Shown: positions 15,975 through 24,562 of the stretch, one piece after another
How positions within the stretch are numbered: position 1 is the first letter of the stretch
Layout of the letters: each line of letters begins with the position of its first letter
Assembly: GCF_937898475.1 (NCBI RefSeq)
Contig: NZ_CALEJS010000015.1
Span: 310,001-374,000 of the forward strand
DNA length: 64,000 nt
Reading direction: 5' to 3'
Source of the DNA: an uncultured Chitinophaga sp.
Lineage (GTDB): Bacteria; Bacteroidota; Bacteroidia; Chitinophagales; Chitinophagaceae
Program-made: the position numbers and the translations under genes
Notes under the pieces: generated by a model
What the model was told of the DNA's origin: nothing
Seen by the model: the letters and a program-made list of their open reading frames with translations, nothing else
Databases searched by the model: none

Positions 15975-17504
15975 TTACACTGTAAACTTAATCCCCTGCG
16001 CCAGTGGAAGCGTAGTAGAATAATTCATGGTATTCGTCTGCCTGCGCATGTAGTTTTTCCAGGCGTCTGAGCCGCTTTCGCGGCCGCCGCCGGTTTCCTT
16101 TTCACCGCCGAAGGCGCCGCCGATCTCGGCGCCGGAGGTGCCGATGTTCACGTTGGCAATGCCGCAATCAGAGCCGGCGCTGCTGAGGAAATGTTCGGCC
16201 TCGCGCAGGTTGAGCGTCATAATGGCGGAGGAGAGGCCCTGTGGTACGCCATTCTGCATATCTATTGCCTCCTGGATGGTGTTGTATTTCATCACGTAGA
16301 GGATGGGGGCAAAAGTTTCGTGCTGTACGATGTCGTAATGGTTCTCTACCTCGGCGATGCAGGGACGAACATAGCAACCCGACTCATAGCCTTTACCATC
16401 CAGTACACCGCCTTCTACCAGGAAGCGGCCGCCCTGCTGCCTCACCTGTTCCAGGGCCCGCAGGTAGGACTGCACGGCGTCTTTATCAATGAGGGGGCCT
16501 ACGTGGTTGCTTTCGTCCAGCGGGTTGCCGATGCGAAGCTGCTGGTAGGCATGCACGAGTTTTTGTGTGAAAGTGTCGTACACGCTTTCTTCAATGATCA
16601 GCCGGCGGGTGGATGTACAACGTTGTCCGGCGGTGCCTACGGCGCCAAATACGCAGCCGATCAGCGCCATATCCAGGTCGGCCGAGGACGAGATGATAAT
16701 GGCATTATTACCGCCCAGCTCCAGCAGGGCCCTTCCCAGCCTGGCGCCTACAGCGGCGCCTACGGCTTTGCCCATACGGGTAGAGCCGGTGGCGGATACC
16801 AGCGGGATGCGCGTGTCGTGAGAGAGCCATTCACCTGCTTCGCGGCCGCCGGCTACCAGGCAGCATACGCCTTCGGGTACGTTATTGATCGCAAATACCT
16901 GCTGTACAATATGCTGGCATACCAGGGCGGTTACGGGAGTTTTCTCAGAGGGCTTCCAGATGCATACATCGCCACAAACCCAGGCCAGCATGGAGTTCCA
17001 GCTCCAAACGGCTACGGGAAAGTTAAAAGCCGAGATAATGCCGGTAATACCCAGGGGATGCCATTGCTCATACATCCGGTGGCCAGGCCTTTCAGAATGC
17101 ATGGTGAGTCCGTACAGCTGGCGGGACAGGCCTACGGCAAAATCGCAGATGTCTATCATCTCCTGCACTTCGCCATAGCCTTCCTGCAGGCTTTTACCCA
17201 TTTCCCAGGATACCAGTTTGCCCAGGGCGATTTTGTGGTTGCGCAGGGCATCGCCGATCTGCCGCACTATTTCACCGCGCTTGGGAGCGGGCCACAGGCG
17301 CCATTGTTTGAAAGCTTCCTGAGCAGTAGCTACCACTGCATCATATTCTTCCCTGGAAGCGCCCTGTACTTCAGCGATCAGTTCCCCGTCTACCGGCGAG
17401 TAAGAAGCCAGCAACTCGCCGCTTCCCTTTAACCAGGTTGCCCCGGTGCTTACACCGCTGTTCCTGGATTGTATGTTGAATTGTTTTAAAGTGTCTGTGA
17501 TCAT
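15975..17504 (-). CDS. ALDH7-type aldehyde dehydrogenase (probable L-aminoadipate-semialdehyde dehydrogenase)
   Basis: A 509-residue NAD-dependent enzyme that probably oxidises 2-aminoadipate 6-semialdehyde to 2-aminoadipate in lysine breakdown. The general-base Glu lies in LLELGGNNAI at about 265 and the nucleophilic Cys in GTAGQRCTSTRR at about 300. The GGNNA form and the EKETGGGRESGSDAWK C-terminal stretch are specific for the ALDH7 (antiquitin) branch. The next gene upstream on the same strand is a 2-oxoadipate dioxygenase homologue, which supports a lysine-degradation role. A family-3 repeat lies between them. Substrate assignment is inference from family and context. Confidence 0.85.
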   Translation of the reverse strand: MITDTLKQFNIQSRNSGVSTGATWLKGSGELLASYSPVDGELIAEVQGASREEYDAVVATAQEAFKQWRLWPAPKRGEIVRQIGDALRNHKIALGKLVSWEMGKSLQEGYGEVQEMIDICDFAVGLSRQLYGLTMHSERPGHRMYEQWHPLGITGIISAFNFPVAVWSWNSMLAWVCGDVCIWKPSEKTPVTALVCQHIVQQVFAINNVPEGVCCLVAGGREAGEWLSHDTRIPLVSATGSTRMGKAVGAAVGARLGRALLELGGNNAIIISSSADLDMALIGCVFGAVGTAGQRCTSTRRLIIEESVYDTFTQKLVHAYQQLRIGNPLDESNHVGPLIDKDAVQSYLRALEQVRQQGGRFLVEGGVLDGKGYESGCYVRPCIAEVENHYDIVQHETFAPILYVMKYNTIQEAIDMQNGVPQGLSSAIMTLNLREAEHFLSSAGSDCGIANVNIGTSGAEIGGAFGGEKETGGGRESGSDAWKNYMRRQTNTMNYSTTLPLAQGIKFTV

Positions 17505-17517
17505 AAGTGCAAGATAC

Positions 17518-17655
17518 TAATTAGCTGTCAGCTGCTGGCTGTTAGCTAATAGCGTTTTGTTAAATATCGTTTGTTAAATAGCTGGTATCTGGCTGCCCTA
17601 TTTTCTTCGCTGCATTTAGCTATAGCTGATAGCCTGCAGCCAGCCGCCAGCCGCT
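17518..17655. repeat. AGCTGTTAGC-family inverted element
   Basis: The left part has TTAGCTGTCAGCTGCTGGCTGTTAGC. The right part has AGCTATAGCTGATAGCCTGCAGCCAGCC. Two GTTAAATATCGTTTGTTAAATA-like direct repeats sit between. It fills the gap between the ALDH7 start and the HglS stop. Related loci occur at 25438, 40708, 41650 and 52092. Confidence 0.65.
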
Positions 17656-18548
17656 TATTCCTCCCCTTTCCCCGTTTGCGCCCTATACGTACTCTCAAAT
17701 ATCTTGTCGGCATTACCGGCTTCGAAGCCGTCGCGGCGGTGTTCGCGGGTGATCTGGCCGGCGGGCAGGTGGGCGAACTGTGGCAACACCTTTCTCTCCG
17801 CAAACTCTACATAGGAGCCGGCGATGCGGTAGCTTTCGTTACCGGAGAAGGTGGCTGTGATCATATTGGCCACGGTGGCGCTTTGCAGCAGGCCGCCGTC
17901 CGGACTTACCTTTATTTTTCCGCCGGCGTTGTTAAGCACAAAGCCGTGGCGTTCCAGGAAAGCGTTAAAATCGGCTACCGTGTTATAGCCTTCGGGGAGG
18001 TTGTGTACGCTGATGGTAAAGTGGTTGAGGTAATAACGGTTATAGATCACCCAGGCGGCATATTCGCTTTCTTCTGCTAAAGCCTTATAATCTTCCAGGG
18101 TGGGCAGGCGCCACAGGCCGCTGTGCAGGAAAGTATCCACGGCGGCGGCATCATCAAGATCGAGGGCGTCTACCGGGTCGGTCTTCACTTCGCTGGTATA
18201 GCTGTTGATGAGCGCCTGGCTACGCGGATGCAGGTCCTGCACCCGCAGTTCGCTGATGAAGATGCGTGGGTACCGGGGGGAAGGAGGGGCATACCAGAAG
18301 GCGTTCAGCTTTTTTTCTTTAAAGAAGTAGGCGTCCCGCTTCGTGTAGCCATGATGTAAAAAGATCTTTTCGAGGGATTGTATCCCCAATGGGGGAACGC
18401 CCATGGTACGGAAGGCGATATGATCATTCTCCACATCGTCCGCACGTTGAATGATCCCTTCCCTGATCATGGTCTCGATAATGGCCTTTACATCCGGTAC
18501 ACGCTCCATGTAGCGCTGCATCAGGCCGTTCAGGATATTTTCAAGCAT
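17655..18548 (-). CDS. hglS: 2-oxoadipate dioxygenase/decarboxylase (DUF1338 family)
   Basis: A 297-residue member of DUF1338, shown in Pseudomonas putida (HglS) to be an Fe(II) enzyme turning 2-oxoadipate into D-2-hydroxyglutarate in lysine catabolism. Likely metal ligands are the His in ENDHIAFRTMG (about residue 43), the His in YLNHFTISVHNL and the Glu in AGSYVEFAER. FFKEKKLNAFWYAPPSPRYPR is a family stretch. The ALDH7 gene follows on the same strand and would supply the precursor of its substrate. A transaminase for the step between them is not in the window. Start ATG 18548. Confidence 0.82.
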   Translation of the reverse strand: MLENILNGLMQRYMERVPDVKAIIETMIREGIIQRADDVENDHIAFRTMGVPPLGIQSLEKIFLHHGYTKRDAYFFKEKKLNAFWYAPPSPRYPRIFISELRVQDLHPRSQALINSYTSEVKTDPVDALDLDDAAAVDTFLHSGLWRLPTLEDYKALAEESEYAAWVIYNRYYLNHFTISVHNLPEGYNTVADFNAFLERHGFVLNNAGGKIKVSPDGGLLQSATVANMITATFSGNESYRIAGSYVEFAERKVLPQFAHLPAGQITREHRRDGFEAGNADKIFESTYRAQTGKGEE

Positions 18549-18588
18549 AAAACAAGAGAGTTTTGGTGGGTTTCAATCCTCAAACAAT

Positions 18589-19404
18589 TTAATATTGTTC
18601 GTTCTCGTTCGGGAAATCTTTTGCTTTCACATCGTGAATGTATTGCTGGGAAGCTTTGAATATCTCTTCGTAGAGGTTGAGGTAGCGGCGCAGGAAGCGG
18701 GGCTTGAATTCCTTGTTGATGCCCAGCATATCGTGCATTACGAGCACCTGTCCGTCTACATACCTGCCGGCGCCGATGCCGATACAGGGGATCTGTACGG
18801 TTTCGGCTACTTTTTTGGCCAGCTGGGCGGGTATCTTTTCCAGTACGATGGCAAAGCAGCCGGCCTCCTGTAAGAGCTGTGCGTCGTGCAGCAGTTTGTT
18901 GGCTTCGGCTTCTTCGGTGGCGCGTACGGCGTAGGTGCCGAATTTGTAGATGGACTGGGGGGTAAGGCCCAGATGGCCCATTACGGGTACGCCGGAAGAG
19001 ATGATCCGTTTTACGGATTCAATGATCTCTTCGCCGCCTTCGATCTTGATGCCATGCGCGCCGGTTTCTTTCATGATGCGGATGGCAGAACTCAGCGCTT
19101 CCTTTGAATTGCCCTGGTAAGAACCGAAGGGGAGGTCTACCACCACGAAGCAGCGCTTAATGGCCCTTACTACGGAGGAGGCATGATAGATCATCTGGTC
19201 CAGTGTAATGGGGAGCGTTGTTTCGTGGCCCGCCATTACGTTGGAGGCGGAGTCGCCCACCAGTATTACATCCATACCTGCATCGTCAAAAATACGGGCC
19301 ATGGAGAAATCATAGGCGGTGATCATGGATATCTTTTCCCCATCGACTTTCATCTTCTGCAGTACATGGGTGGTAACACGCTTAACTTCCTTATGTACAG
19401 ACAT
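18589..19404 (-). CDS. panB: 3-methyl-2-oxobutanoate hydroxymethyltransferase
   Basis: A 271-residue cytoplasmic TIM-barrel enzyme that adds a hydroxymethyl group from methylene-THF to 2-oxoisovalerate, giving ketopantoate for coenzyme A synthesis. Signatures: MITAYDFSMARIFDDAGMD, LVGDSASNVMAGH (Mg site), VVDLPFGSYQ, IKIEGG, MGHLGLTPQS and GIGAGRYVDGQVLVMHDM. panD and panC lie on the same strand about 5 kb upstream, separated by ppx, ppk1 and a flippase-like gene, so the three pan genes are near but not one tight operon. A GTTTGA-family element lies upstream of the start. Confidence 0.95.
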   Translation of the reverse strand: MSVHKEVKRVTTHVLQKMKVDGEKISMITAYDFSMARIFDDAGMDVILVGDSASNVMAGHETTLPITLDQMIYHASSVVRAIKRCFVVVDLPFGSYQGNSKEALSSAIRIMKETGAHGIKIEGGEEIIESVKRIISSGVPVMGHLGLTPQSIYKFGTYAVRATEEAEANKLLHDAQLLQEAGCFAIVLEKIPAQLAKKVAETVQIPCIGIGAGRYVDGQVLVMHDMLGINKEFKPRFLRRYLNLYEEIFKASQQYIHDVKAKDFPNENEQY

Positions 19405-19433
19405 TTGCTAATTAATAAAATGAAAAAAAATAA

Positions 19434-19532
19434 AGTTTGAAGGTTTGAGGATCTGATCGTTTGAAGGCGGCTCCTGTATACGGGGAACTTTCAAACAGTG
19501 AAACTTTCAAACCTTTAAACTTTGAGTTGATC
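19434..19532. repeat. GGTTTGA-family inverted element
   Basis: GTTTGAAGGTTTGAGG and GTTTGAAGG on the left face ACTTTCAAAC and ACTTTCAAACC on the right, with a GC-rich loop (GGCTCCTGTATACGGGG). It lies between panB and ppx. Confidence 0.65.
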
Positions 19533-19571
19533 ACAAATTTGGGGAATATATTCCTAAAGCATCAATTTTTT

Positions 19572-20462
19572 TTAAATGGGCTGGTTGCTGATCTCCGCGT
19601 AGAGGGCTTGTATGAGACCATCGGCCAGGCCTATTTTGGGCACATAGATCTCATCGGCGTCTGCCCAGCGCATCACATTCACGTAGATCTGGAGGGCGGG
19701 TACGATCACATCTGCACGGTCTTCCCGGAGGTTGTACAGGTGGATCCTTTCCTCCACGCTGAAGCTGGAGAATTCCTTATAATAGTCTTTCAGCGTTTCC
19801 AGGGAAAGGGGTTTGCCTTCCTTGCGTTTGGAGAGGGAGAAGATCTTGTTGATGTTGCCACCGGAGCCGATTGCCGTTACGGGGCCATAGCCTTTCAGCA
19901 TCTGCTTGAGGGTATCCTTCATATACTGCCAGTGCACATCTGTTACCTGCTGCTGCAGCAGGCGGATGGTACCGATATTGAAGGAGGTTTTGAAGATAAG
20001 CCGGTTGCGGCTGAAGAAGGTCAGCTCGGTACTGCCGCCGCCTACATCTATATATAAATAAGAGCTGGTGGAGGCCATGTGTTCGGCCACGTGATTCTCG
20101 AATATGAAAGATGCTTCTTCTTCGCCGGTGATCACACGGATATCGATGCCGGTTGTCTGCTTCACGGTCTTCAGTATGTGAGGGGCATTACCGGCATCGC
20201 GCATGGCAGAGGTGGCGCAGGCCTTCAGGTATTTTACGTTGTATACTTCCAGCAGCAATTGAAACGCTTTGATGGTGTTCAGCAGGTCTTCCGCCTTTTT
20301 ATCAGAGATGACGCCGGTAGAGAACACGTCGAAGCCTAAACGCAGGGGCACCCGTACCAGGTTCACCTTTGTGAAATCCATCACCCCGTTGCTTTTCGGA
20401 GAAGCCTCCGAAATGAGCAGCCTTGCAGCGTTAGAACCTATATCAATTGCAGCTAACTTCAT
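19572..20462 (-). CDS. ppx: Exopolyphosphatase / Ppx-GppA phosphatase
   Basis: A 296-residue ASKHA-fold phosphatase that releases phosphate from polyphosphate chains (or acts on pppGpp). The N-terminal phosphate loop AAIDIGSNAARLLI and the second loop YIDVGGGSTELTF are diagnostic, and IGSGGNINKI is the third. It has only the core two domains, like the short Bacteroidota form, without the C-terminal HD part of the E. coli enzyme. I chose the ATG at 20462. The longer frame continues into a repeat and would encode only repeat-derived FGIWDLEFG. ppk1 lies directly upstream on the same strand, so synthesis and breakdown of polyphosphate are paired. Confidence 0.88.
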   Translation of the reverse strand: MKLAAIDIGSNAARLLISEASPKSNGVMDFTKVNLVRVPLRLGFDVFSTGVISDKKAEDLLNTIKAFQLLLEVYNVKYLKACATSAMRDAGNAPHILKTVKQTTGIDIRVITGEEEASFIFENHVAEHMASTSSYLYIDVGGGSTELTFFSRNRLIFKTSFNIGTIRLLQQQVTDVHWQYMKDTLKQMLKGYGPVTAIGSGGNINKIFSLSKRKEGKPLSLETLKDYYKEFSSFSVEERIHLYNLREDRADVIVPALQIYVNVMRWADADEIYVPKIGLADGLIQALYAEISNQPI

Positions 20463-20463
20463 G

Positions 20464-20660
20464 GTAAAATTCCAAAATCCAAATTCCAAATCCCAAATAC
20501 CAAATTTCAAATTCCAAAGTTTGAAATTTGGGTGATCTTATTTAAAGGCCAAGATACAATCTCAAAAACCAAATCTAACATAAACCCGGCTAATCTCCGC
20601 ATTTTGGAATTTGGTATTTGGAATTTGGAGTTTCCCTTTGGTATTTGGAATTTGGAATTT
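20464..20660. repeat. GGAATTT-family inverted heptamer element (copy g)
   Basis: The left arm runs from the ppx start (AAAATTCCAAAATCCAAATTCC...). The right arm, preceded by AATCTCCGC, is TTTGGAATTTGGTATTTGGAATTTGG and continues to the stop codon of ppk1. The whole gap between the two genes is made of this element. Confidence 0.8.
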
Positions 20661-22825
20661 TACTCCTGGTATTGTTTGTCGTGCAGGTAGCGGTAGATCT
20701 CTACCTGGGAGCGGATCTTCTTACCGGAGTGGTCGCGTTTGTATTCGTTCTTCTGCTCGTTATCGAGAATACGGGCTTTCACGTTGCCGCTGAGCTGGAT
20801 CTGCATGATGTCTTTCAGTTCCTGTGCGATGGCCGGGTCAAGGATGGGAACGGCAGCTTCCACGCGGTGATCCAGGTTGCGCAGCATCCAGTCGCAGGAG
20901 GCAATGAAGATGCGTTCCTGTCCGCCGTTATGGAAGATGAACACGCGCGCATGCTCCAGGTATTCATCCACAATGCTGACGGCATGAATGGGTTTGTGCC
21001 ACTTCTTGTTCTCGGTATAGGCGCAGCAGATGCCCCTGATCACCATCTGGATGTCTACTCCTTCTTTAGCGGCCTCATACAGTTTAGCGATCAGTACAGG
21101 ATCGGAGAGTGAGTTCATCTTGATGATCATTCCTGCTTTTTTCCTGTGCTTTGCATGCTTGATCTCTTTGTCTATCATCCTGATGAAGAAGTCGCGCATG
21201 TTATAGGGGCTTACAGGCAGCGTGGTACATTTTTCCAGCGTGGACTTTATATCATGCCGCGGGCTTTCAAGGTAGGCAAAAATGCGGTTGATATCTGCCA
21301 TGATGGAGCGGTTGGCGGTCAGCAGGCAATGATCGCCGTATACGCGTGCCGTTTTCTCGTTCAGGTTGCCGGTGCTTACAAATCCACATTGAACTACCTT
21401 GGTGCCTATCTTCTTCTTGATCACGCAGAGCTTGGCATGTACTTTCATGCCGGGAATACCGATCAGCACTCTTACGCCTTCATCTTCCAGGCGTGTTTTC
21501 CATGCCAGGTTATCGGCTTCGTTGAAGCGGGCACGCAGCTCCAGGGCAACGGTAACCTGTTTGCCGTTGCGTACCGCGTTCACCAATGCGTTCATGATCT
21601 TGGAATTGCGGGCCAGGCGGTAAGCGGTGATCTTGATGGATACTACGTTGGGATCGATCGCCGCTTCGCGCAGCAGGTCGATCACCGTATCAAAAGAATG
21701 ATAGGGCAGATGGAGCATTACATCCTGTTGCTGTATTACGTGCATCACGCTGGGCGCGTTCCTGAACAGCGGGTGTATGAATGTTTTGCGATGCTGCTGT
21801 TGTTTGTTGGAGAACACAGCATCGGGGAATTCCATGAAGTCTTTGAAGTTGTGTATCCTGGCGCCGGGAACGAGGTTATCTTTCCCGGAAAGGCCCAGCC
21901 GGCGCATCAGGTATTCCAGCAGCAGGGGATCGATATCCTTGTCATAAACAAAGCGTACCGGTTTACCCTTGCGGCGTTCTTTCAGGCCTTTTTCCAGCTG
22001 GTGGATCAGGCTGGTGGAGATATCGTTATCGATGTCCAGTTCCGCATCGCGGGTTACCTTGATGATGTGTGCGTTGAACTTATCGTAGCCGAAATAAGAG
22101 AAAATAATGGGCAGGCAAAAGCGCACCACGTCTTCCAGGAGAATAATATCGTGTTCGCCTTCTTTGGAAGGCAGTATGATAAAGCGGGGAAGGATGGCGG
22201 TAGGGATCTCTATGAGGGCAAACTTTGTTCTCACGGAGTTATCCTGCCTGGCCAGCACTACGGCCAGGTAGATGGATTTATCCCGCAGGTAGGGCATGTG
22301 CTGGATACTCTCTATCATCAGGGGGATGATATTGGTACGCACTTCCTCATCGAAATAGCTGAGTACAAATTTCTGCTGCTCCTTGTTGAGCTGTTTCTCT
22401 GTGCGGATGAAGATCTTTTCTGCACGCAGCTCTTCCTCGATATTTTTCCAGATACGGTCAAACTCGCGTTGCTGTTGTACCCCTATCTGCTGAATATCGT
22501 CCAGTATCTGATCGGGATTATCTTCCAGGTGTACTTTGGCAGAACGGCCAAAAGAAAGCATACGTTTGAGGGTGGCCACCCTTACACGAAAGAACTCATC
22601 GAGGTTATTGGAGAAGATGCCAAGAAAACGGATCCTTTCCCGCAGGGGTACACCGGGATCGGCAGCTTCCTGCAGCACCCTTGCATTAAAAGAAAGCCAG
22701 CTCACATCCCTGGCGATCATCTTCTTCTTCTGCGGGATCTCCGTTTTTTTCTTGCTGCCTTTTTTGTCCGGTATTAAATCTGTAGCGGCTACCATATCAG
22801 CTGGTTCACTTTTCGTCAAACGCAT
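20660..22825 (-). CDS. ppk1: Polyphosphate kinase 1
   Basis: An enzyme of about 720 residues that reversibly polymerises the terminal phosphate of ATP into polyphosphate. The N domain begins with DVSWLSFNARVLQEAADP and FLGIFSNNLDEFFRVRVA. The phospho-accepting histidine region is GMKVHAKLCVIKKK, and the second conserved His is in ARVFIFHNGG. SNKQQQHRKTFIHPLFRNAP and AYRLARNSKIMNAL are further family blocks. The start is uncertain: ATG 22825 (MRLTKSEPADM) or an upstream ATG at 22873. The N-terminal 50 residues are Lys-rich and poorly conserved either way. Confidence 0.92.
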   Translation of the reverse strand: MRLTKSEPADMVAATDLIPDKKGSKKKTEIPQKKKMIARDVSWLSFNARVLQEAADPGVPLRERIRFLGIFSNNLDEFFRVRVATLKRMLSFGRSAKVHLEDNPDQILDDIQQIGVQQQREFDRIWKNIEEELRAEKIFIRTEKQLNKEQQKFVLSYFDEEVRTNIIPLMIESIQHMPYLRDKSIYLAVVLARQDNSVRTKFALIEIPTAILPRFIILPSKEGEHDIILLEDVVRFCLPIIFSYFGYDKFNAHIIKVTRDAELDIDNDISTSLIHQLEKGLKERRKGKPVRFVYDKDIDPLLLEYLMRRLGLSGKDNLVPGARIHNFKDFMEFPDAVFSNKQQQHRKTFIHPLFRNAPSVMHVIQQQDVMLHLPYHSFDTVIDLLREAAIDPNVVSIKITAYRLARNSKIMNALVNAVRNGKQVTVALELRARFNEADNLAWKTRLEDEGVRVLIGIPGMKVHAKLCVIKKKIGTKVVQCGFVSTGNLNEKTARVYGDHCLLTANRSIMADINRIFAYLESPRHDIKSTLEKCTTLPVSPYNMRDFFIRMIDKEIKHAKHRKKAGMIIKMNSLSDPVLIAKLYEAAKEGVDIQMVIRGICCAYTENKKWHKPIHAVSIVDEYLEHARVFIFHNGGQERIFIASCDWMLRNLDHRVEAAVPILDPAIAQELKDIMQIQLSGNVKARILDNEQKNEYKRDHSGKKIRSQVEIYRYLHDKQYQE

Positions 22826-22922
22826 AAATCGATATTTGCAATCTGGAGGTTGTTCACAATAACCACCTAACATACATATTTTCAGGGAACCTGTATGTTA
22901 AATTTACGCTATTTGCGCCGAT

Positions 22923-23927
22923 CTACTTCTGCTTATTATTATTGAATACCGGCAGCAGAACAAGAGAGAGTAATCCTACCACCATTACCAGCAGGGTTTG
23001 CGCCAGCCAGAGGATCCAGCTAAAGGCAAAGCCGGTAGATTCATGGATGTTGTAGAGGATAAGGGTTTTGGTTACCAGCGCATGATAAGCGCCGATTCCG
23101 CCCTGGGTAACGATCATGCCTATACTGCCTACACCGAGGATGGCCAGGGCTGCGTTAAAGCCGAGGTGTTTGGTTTCATCCAGCGTATAAAATCCGCAGT
23201 ACAGCATGGAGAAGTACAGGGTCCATATCAGCAGGGTATAGAAGATGAACCAGCCTTTGCGTTCCATTTTACCTACAGAGAGGATGCCTTCCAGCACGCC
23301 TCTTGCCAGGGAGCGTAAGGTGATGGCCGCTTTGGAGCGGGCAAAGAGGCGGAAAAAGAAATACAGGAGGATGATGACGCCAACCAGTATACCGATATAG
23401 AGGAGCATTTGTGCGCTGCCTGCGTTCGCAAATTTTTGCTGCAGGGGGTGCCATACTTCTGTCTTAAAGAACTGGCCGATAAGGTCTATCTGTACCAATA
23501 CGGTGGCTATCAGGAGGATAACGAGGCAGATGAGGTCTATGGCCCTTTCAGCGATCATGGTGCCGATCAGTTTATCGGCGGGTATCTTTTCATAGCGGGC
23601 CAGGATGCCGCAGCGGCTTACTTCGCCCAGCCTGGGAACGGCCAGGTTGGCCAGGTAGCCTACCATAACGGCAAAGAACGTATTGAGGGTACCGGGTTCG
23701 TAGCCCAGGGGTTTGATGAGCAGTTTCCAGCGTACGGCCCTTGCCCAGTGACTGGCAATACCGATGATCATGGCGGGAATTACCAGCCAGTAATGGGCAT
23801 TGCGAAGGGCAGTTTTGATCTGCTCTTTCTGTTCTGCAGTAAGGTCTTTTGTGATGAGCCATATCAAAACCAGACCAATGCCCAGGAAGATAGCTATCTG
23901 AATTACGTTCTTAAGTTTTTTGGGCAT
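22923..23927 (-). CDS. Flippase-like / UPF0104 family membrane protein (LPG synthase TM-region family)
   Basis: A 334-residue inner-membrane protein with about eight hydrophobic helices. Family features are HWARAVRWKLLIKPLG after the second helix, GYLANLAVPRLGEVSRCGIL, and a later GGIGAYHALV. These place it with the membrane half of MprF and the YbhN/AglD2 group, proposed to flip lipids or lipid-linked sugars. No catalytic LPG-synthase domain is attached. It is on the same strand as panD and ppk1. Its job in this organism is unknown. Confidence 0.8.
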   Translation of the reverse strand: MPKKLKNVIQIAIFLGIGLVLIWLITKDLTAEQKEQIKTALRNAHYWLVIPAMIIGIASHWARAVRWKLLIKPLGYEPGTLNTFFAVMVGYLANLAVPRLGEVSRCGILARYEKIPADKLIGTMIAERAIDLICLVILLIATVLVQIDLIGQFFKTEVWHPLQQKFANAGSAQMLLYIGILVGVIILLYFFFRLFARSKAAITLRSLARGVLEGILSVGKMERKGWFIFYTLLIWTLYFSMLYCGFYTLDETKHLGFNAALAILGVGSIGMIVTQGGIGAYHALVTKTLILYNIHESTGFAFSWILWLAQTLLVMVVGLLSLVLLPVFNNNKQK

Positions 23928-23950
23928 ATAATAGGTTTTGGGAGGCCGGT

Positions 23951-23975
23951 TAGTCCATGGACAATAGACTACCTA
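23951..23975. repeat. GGTCCATGG-family partial element
   Basis: TTAGTCCATGGACAATAGAC lies between panD and the flippase-like gene. It matches the arm units of the fuller element at 26478-26578. Confidence 0.5.
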
Positions 23976-24317
23976 CAGTTTATTGCCTTCTTTCGGGAAG
24001 ATGGCCACCGGCGTATGCTTTTTGGCTTCTTCAAAATCCATGATGGCATAGGAGATGATGATCACCACATCACCCACGGCGCACAGGCGGGCTGCCGGGC
24101 CATTCATGCAGATCACCCCTGAACCGCGTTTACCTTTCAGCACATAGGTCTCCAGTCGTTCGCCGTTGTTTACGTTCACTACCTGTACTTTTTCATATTC
24201 GATGAGGTTGGCGGCATCCATCAGGTCTTCATCGATGGTGATGCTGCCCACATAGTTCAGGTTGGCTTCTGTAATAACAGCACGGTGTATCTTACCTTTA
24301 AGTACTTCGATCTGCAT
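23973..24317 (-). CDS. panD: Aspartate 1-decarboxylase proenzyme
   Basis: A 114-residue pyruvoyl-dependent enzyme that makes beta-alanine from aspartate for pantothenate. It self-cleaves between Gly24 and Ser25 in NYVGSITID, Ser25 becoming the pyruvoyl group. Lys9 (KGKIHRA) is the conserved residue near the active site, and NGPAARLCAVGD is the family block near the C-terminus. The length is normal. panC lies upstream on the same strand, separated by a 14-bp tandem repeat array. Confidence 0.95.
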   Translation of the reverse strand: MQIEVLKGKIHRAVITEANLNYVGSITIDEDLMDAANLIEYEKVQVVNVNNGERLETYVLKGKRGSGVICMNGPAARLCAVGDVVIIISYAIMDFEEAKKHTPVAIFPKEGNKL

Positions 24318-24350
24318 AGTTTAGTTTCAGAATCCGCAAAACTACGCAAA

Positions 24351-24556
24351 ATCCCAGATTTCAAATTCCAAATACCAAATACCAGATTCCAAATACCAGA
24401 TTCCAAATACCAGATTCCAAATACCAGATTCCAAATACCAGATTCCAGATTCCAAAGGCTATATTTCCAAAGTCCGGATACAATCGCAAGTCCCAAAGCC
24501 TGATTGAGCACATTTGTGGTCTTCGGTTTGGAATTCGGATTTTGGATTTTGGAATT
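24351..24556. repeat. GGAATTT-family element with 14-bp tandem array (copy h)
   Basis: The left arm contains four perfect tandem copies of ACCAGATTCCAAAT (24381-24394, 24395-24408, 24409-24422, 24423-24436) and a partial fifth. The short right arm is TTTGGAATTCGGATTTTGG... ending at about 24556, close to the panC stop. The 14-mer is two 7-bp units of the family. Confidence 0.8.
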
Positions 24557-24562
24557 TAGTCT

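Noticed and set aside
16191..17432. Plus-strand frame (413 codons) opposite the aldehyde dehydrogenase
   Set aside because: Antisense shadow of a certain gene.
20463..20510. N-terminal extension of the exopolyphosphatase (and similar ones for pyrB and xerD)
   Set aside because: These residues are translations of the heptamer repeat (FGIWDLEFG type). Conserved starts lie downstream.
21146..22777. Long plus-strand frame (543 codons) opposite ppk1
   Set aside because: Antisense shadow of a clearly identified gene.
24351..24556. Possible CRISPR array
   Set aside because: Tandem 7/14-bp units with no unique spacers, and no cas genes nearby.
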